Origin: Bacillota bacterium | Lineage (GTDB): Bacteria > Bacillota_I > Bacilli_A > RFN20 > CAG-826 | Length of the DNA: 9,657 nt | Assembly (NCBI GenBank): GCA_023443485.1 | Contig: JAEZUH010000115.1 | Span: forward strand, 1 to 9,657 | Reading direction: 5' to 3' | Shown here: piece by piece, positions 7,136-9,657 of the stretch | Position numbering within the stretch: the first letter of the stretch is position 1 | How the letters are laid out: each line of letters begins with the position of its first letter | Program-made: the position numbers and the translations under genes | The notes under the pieces: model-generated | Database searches by the model: none | Seen by the model: the letters and a program-made list of their open reading frames with translations, nothing else | Told to the model about the DNA's origin: nothing

Positions 7136-8435
7136 AATAACAGTTTAGTAAATCGCCTTTAATTGGGGCATAGACTCCATCTTTCAAAATAAAGTGGCCT
7201 CTAAGCATAGTGGCATGTATCTTTTCCGTTAATTCCAAATTTTCATAAATGGAATAATCAGCTTTTCCATGAGGCTTACCAATTTTGTAAGTTTCGACAT
7301 TCTTTAAGAAAACAAAATCAGCATCTTTTCCTAAAGAAATGCTGCCCTTTTGAGATAAATGTTGCAGTTTTGCAGTATTTTTGCTCATTTTATCGATTAT
7401 TTGATCGCCAAACATTTTATGGAGAAGTAAGAAGGACGTCTCAATTCCTCCAATGCCAAAAGGATGTCCTTTGAGAAGTGGGCGATCTTTTTTATCAGCG
7501 ATATTGAAAGAGCAATGATCTGTTCCAATTGTGTTAACATAACCGATGTTTTTTATGAGCAATTCTTGCTCTTCTTTGCTTCTGAGCGGTGGGGCAAAAG
7601 TGTATTTATACCCATCTTCTTTTGCGAGATATGAATCATTGAAAAGGAAATACTGAGGGCAACTTTCGATAAAGAAATTCTTTCCTAAAATATCGGAATA
7701 ATTGTCAATTAGCGCTTGTAAAGTTTTGCCACTACTACAATGGACCATATACAAGAAGCCGCCCGTTTCTTTGGCAAATTGAGCAAGCTTAAGCGTTTCC
7801 GTTAATTCACATTCACTAGGACGCGCTCTTGCAATATCAGTGCAAATAAAAGCAGGATCATGTTTGATTAACTCATCGTTCTCGATGTGACATTCAATCA
7901 TGACATTATGTTTTTTAGAAAGTTTCAGTAGGTTATAGATATCTTTATCGTAAGTTCTACGATGAGTTTCAGAATAAGTGGTAAAAAGTTTGATGGTGTT
8001 CATGCCTAAACTTTTAGTTTTAAGAACAAACTCCTCTAAATCTCCATCAGGTTCTTTTATACAACCGTGCAAATGAAAATCAACTTGTGAACCCTTCGCT
8101 ATCTGCAGGCGTTCGTAAAATAGTTTTTCTAGTGTTTTTGCATTTCTCGCCGGATCAACAAAATCAATGATGGTTGTTACTCCACCATAAGCGGCAGAAC
8201 GCGTTCCGCTTGAAAAATCATCGACAGAGATAATGGTTCCACAATCTAATGAAAAATGAACATGGGGATCAATCAATCCAGGAATAATCTTCAAACCTTC
8301 TACATCAAAATATTGTTTTGATTCAGGTTTTTCTTTTCCTAAATAAACAATCTTCTCATCTTTTATTCCGATATTGGCTTGTTGCCAAACTCCATCGGTA
8401 TAGATAACGCCATTTATGATTAATAAATCATTCAT
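7134..8435 (-). CDS. hyuA: Dihydropyrimidinase/hydantoinase-family cyclic amidohydrolase (HyuA-like)
   Basis: This 433-residue binuclear metal hydrolase opens or closes cyclic amide rings in the dihydropyrimidinase/hydantoinase family. All metal ligands are visible: H58 and H60 (DPHVHF), the carboxylated K149 (TIKLF), H183 (ECHIEN), H232 (VHCSS) and D306 (GTDHCSF). Y154 corresponds to the substrate-gating tyrosine of dihydropyrimidinases. APPLR (281-285) and the C-terminal DYSIYENLE (393-401) and LRGHFILKDG (411-420) are also family-typical. It is a little shorter than E. coli HyuA (461 residues), mainly at the C-terminus. The conserved PNGxPGxE substrate segment reads PFGIGGIE (325-332), so the ring-binding pocket is altered. 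It follows the partial molybdenum hydroxylase gene by 37 bp with only a weak AGAAAG ribosome site. With SsnA next to it, it probably acts on a ring of a purine-derived intermediate; hydantoin, dihydrouracil and allantoin are alternatives I cannot exclude. Confidence 0.9.
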   Translation of the reverse strand: MNDLLIINGVIYTDGVWQQANIGIKDEKIVYLGKEKPESKQYFDVEGLKIIPGLIDPHVHFSLDCGTIISVDDFSSGTRSAAYGGVTTIIDFVDPARNAKTLEKLFYERLQIAKGSQVDFHLHGCIKEPDGDLEEFVLKTKSLGMNTIKLFTTYSETHRRTYDKDIYNLLKLSKKHNVMIECHIENDELIKHDPAFICTDIARARPSECELTETLKLAQFAKETGGFLYMVHCSSGKTLQALIDNYSDILGKNFFIESCPQYFLFNDSYLAKEDGYKYTFAPPLRSKEEQELLIKNIGYVNTIGTDHCSFNIADKKDRPLLKGHPFGIGGIETSFLLLHKMFGDQIIDKMSKNTAKLQHLSQKGSISLGKDADFVFLKNVETYKIGKPHGKADYSIYENLELTEKIHATMLRGHFILKDGVYAPIKGDLLNCY

Positions 8436-8472
8436 ATTTTCAACTTTCTAGAAACCCAATTAGTTTGAGTTG
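8436..8472 (-). other. Longest intergenic gap, with no strong ribosome binding site
   Basis: This 37-bp spacer between the partial molybdenum hydroxylase gene and hyuA is the longest gap in the window. It contains no AGGAG-type site; the best candidate before the hyuA ATG is AGAAAG at about 9 nt. I see no convincing -35/-10 pair and no inverted repeat with a T-run, so neither a promoter nor a terminator can be supported here. Confidence 0.6.
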
Positions 8473-9657
8473 TTATTTCTGCTCCTTGATGGCGCGCATG
8501 ATTTTTTCAGGTGTGATTGGTAAATCATTGATTCTTACACCAATGGCACTGTAAATGGCATTACAAATCGCAGCTGGAGGTGTGTCAATACCAATTTCGC
8601 CTACTGATTTTGCTCCGAAAGGTCCAGTTGGATCATAGGAATCAGCAAATTCAGTTGTCAATTTAGTAATCTCTTTATGAGTTGGTATGTGATAGGAAGA
8701 AAAACTATTACTGAGCAATTTTCCATGGCTATTGTATAGAACCGCTTCTGTTGAAGCCATTCCGTAGCCTTGAACAATTCCTCCTTCAACTTGGCCTTTG
8801 GCCAACATTGGGTTAATAGTTGTTCCACAGTCAACAACTGAGACATAGTTAATGAGTTTATATTCATAGGTTTCTGTGTCGATTTCAATTTCGGCATATC
8901 CCGCCATGAATGGAGGAGGTGATACGTGCCCGAAATAACTCTCAGTCACAGCGATTTGTTTCATTTCCTTGGAATAGGTGATTTGTCTAGCTAAATCTGG
9001 AAGTGTAATCTCCTTGTTCTTGGATTTGAATGTTTCTCCATCAAAGTCGATATCATCTTCGGTTGTATCCAAGATTCGAGCGGCTTCTTTGATTAATCGT
9101 TCTTTCATCTTCTGGGCAGCTTTTAAGGCGGCGTTTCCAGAAATATAGGTCGTTGATGAGGCATAAGCGCCAACATCGAAAGGAGTGAGGTCAGTATCAG
9201 AGGAGTAAATGGTCACTTTATCGACAGTGGTCATTAATTCTTCAGCGACGATTTGAGTAATGACAGTATCTGAACCTTGCCCAATATCAGTGGCTCCTGA
9301 AGTGACAACATATGTACCATCATCATTGAGTTTAATTGAGGAAGATCCCATATCCATCAAAGGAATGCCGCTACCTTGCATAGCAATGGCCATGCCAACG
9401 GAACGAATCGTGTGAGGTCCAACTTGAACGCGAGGATATTTCTTGCTCCATTCAATTAGTTCGGCGCCTCGGTCGATACAATATGGTAATTTGCAGGATT
9501 CCATAATCATTGGAGTTCCTTTAGTTCCTTCACCCATAATTTCAAAGATGGGAGAGGTTTCTCCTTCTTTCATGGAATTTATCTTGCGAAGTTCAATTTG
9601 GCACATATCGAGTTTTTCCGCGAGGATATCAATGGCAGTTTCTAAAACATAGTTACC
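8473..9657 (-). CDS. Second molybdenum hydroxylase Mo-binding subunit, C-terminal part, cut by the right window edge
   Basis: The frame is open to the last base of the window, giving 395 residues of an xanthine/nicotinate-dehydrogenase-type large subunit that begins upstream. The first visible residues (GNYVLETAIDILAEKLDM) match the helix that normally directly follows the FRGFG motif, so the hammerhead domain and the GGxFGGK and FRGFG motifs lie outside. Seen are DIGQGSDT (DNA about 9269-9292), GAYASSTTYISGNA (about 9130-9171), SPPPFMAGYAEIE (about 8881-8919), VVDCGTTINP (about 8809-8838) and GPFGAKSVGEIG with the catalytic Glu codon at 8596-8598. An internal ATG at 9604-9606 is not a start: coding similarity continues upstream of it. 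This protein differs clearly from the complete large subunit at 2622-4718, so the operon encodes two molybdenum hydroxylases. It may be a counterpart of E. coli XdhD, but without its N-terminus I leave the symbol blank. Confidence 0.9.
   Translation of the reverse strand, partial: GNYVLETAIDILAEKLDMCQIELRKINSMKEGETSPIFEIMGEGTKGTPMIMESCKLPYCIDRGAELIEWSKKYPRVQVGPHTIRSVGMAIAMQGSGIPLMDMGSSSIKLNDDGTYVVTSGATDIGQGSDTVITQIVAEELMTTVDKVTIYSSDTDLTPFDVGAYASSTTYISGNAALKAAQKMKERLIKEAARILDTTEDDIDFDGETFKSKNKEITLPDLARQITYSKEMKQIAVTESYFGHVSPPPFMAGYAEIEIDTETYEYKLINYVSVVDCGTTINPMLAKGQVEGGIVQGYGMASTEAVLYNSHGKLLSNSFSSYHIPTHKEITKLTTEFADSYDPTGPFGAKSVGEIGIDTPPAAICNAIYSAIGVRINDLPITPEKIMRAIKEQK

Noticed and set aside
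4722..8435. Ordinary reductive pyrimidine catabolism (preTA plus dihydropyrimidinase)
   Set aside because: There is no PreT or beta-ureidopropionase gene in the window, the catalytic Cys of PreA is replaced, and the HyuA ring-binding segment is altered. It remains a fallback if the flanks reveal those genes.
9604..9606. ATG as the start of the right-edge molybdenum hydroxylase gene
   Set aside because: The frame remains open to the window edge and the residues before this ATG match the conserved helix of the family, so the gene starts outside the window.
51..9657. Selenocysteine codons or a reassigned TGA code
   Set aside because: All genes read through without internal TGA, all visible stops are TAA, and tryptophans such as the SsnA pair at about 6857-6862 use TGG.
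1..9657. Internal promoters, terminators, riboswitches, repeats, CRISPR arrays or mobile elements
   Set aside because: Gaps between genes are at most 37 bp and hold no convincing promoter pair or hairpin with a T-run. No repeated units, transposase or integrase signatures were seen on either strand.

Overview
The window is a dense, single-direction gene block: every gene lies on the minus strand, and neighbours overlap or are separated by at most 37 bp. The DNA is AT-rich (roughly 40% G+C by eye). Strong AAGGAG-type ribosome binding sites precede most genes, all visible stop codons are TAA, and tryptophan is encoded by TGG (standard code). This fits a low-G+C Gram-positive anaerobe of the Bacillota type. 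No finer placement can be supported from the sequence.

In transcription order (high to low coordinates) the block holds: the C-terminal part of a molybdenum hydroxylase large subunit, cut by the window edge; a dihydropyrimidinase/hydantoinase (hyuA-like); an SsnA-type amidohydrolase; a PreA-like FMN plus 2x[4Fe-4S] dehydrogenase subunit; a complete three-subunit xanthine-dehydrogenase-type molybdenum hydroxylase (large Mo-cofactor subunit, small 2x[2Fe-2S] subunit, medium FAD subunit); a threonine-synthase-like PLP enzyme with an N-terminal zinc ribbon; and the first 16 codons of a further gene that leaves the window on the left.

The combination of hyuA, ssnA, xdh-type genes, a reductase with a dihydroorotate-dehydrogenase fold and a fold-type II PLP enzyme recalls the E. 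coli xdh/yge/ygf/hyuA/ssnA region and the related gut-anaerobe clusters linked to anaerobic purine or urate breakdown. A working inference is as follows. One or both molybdenum hydroxylases oxidise the N-heterocycle. The PreA-like protein exchanges electrons with the ring or an opened intermediate. The two cyclic amidohydrolases deaminate or open rings. The PLP enzyme handles an amino-acid-like end product.

The layout differs from the E. coli one: a stand-alone PreA-like protein occupies the place where YgfK might be expected, and a threonine-synthase-like protein where YgeX might be expected. The PreA-like and HyuA-like proteins both carry changes at conserved substrate-binding positions, which argues against ordinary pyrimidine or hydantoin substrates. 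There is no stretch above 300 bases without a gene, and no RNA gene, mobile element, CRISPR array, clear promoter or terminator was seen.
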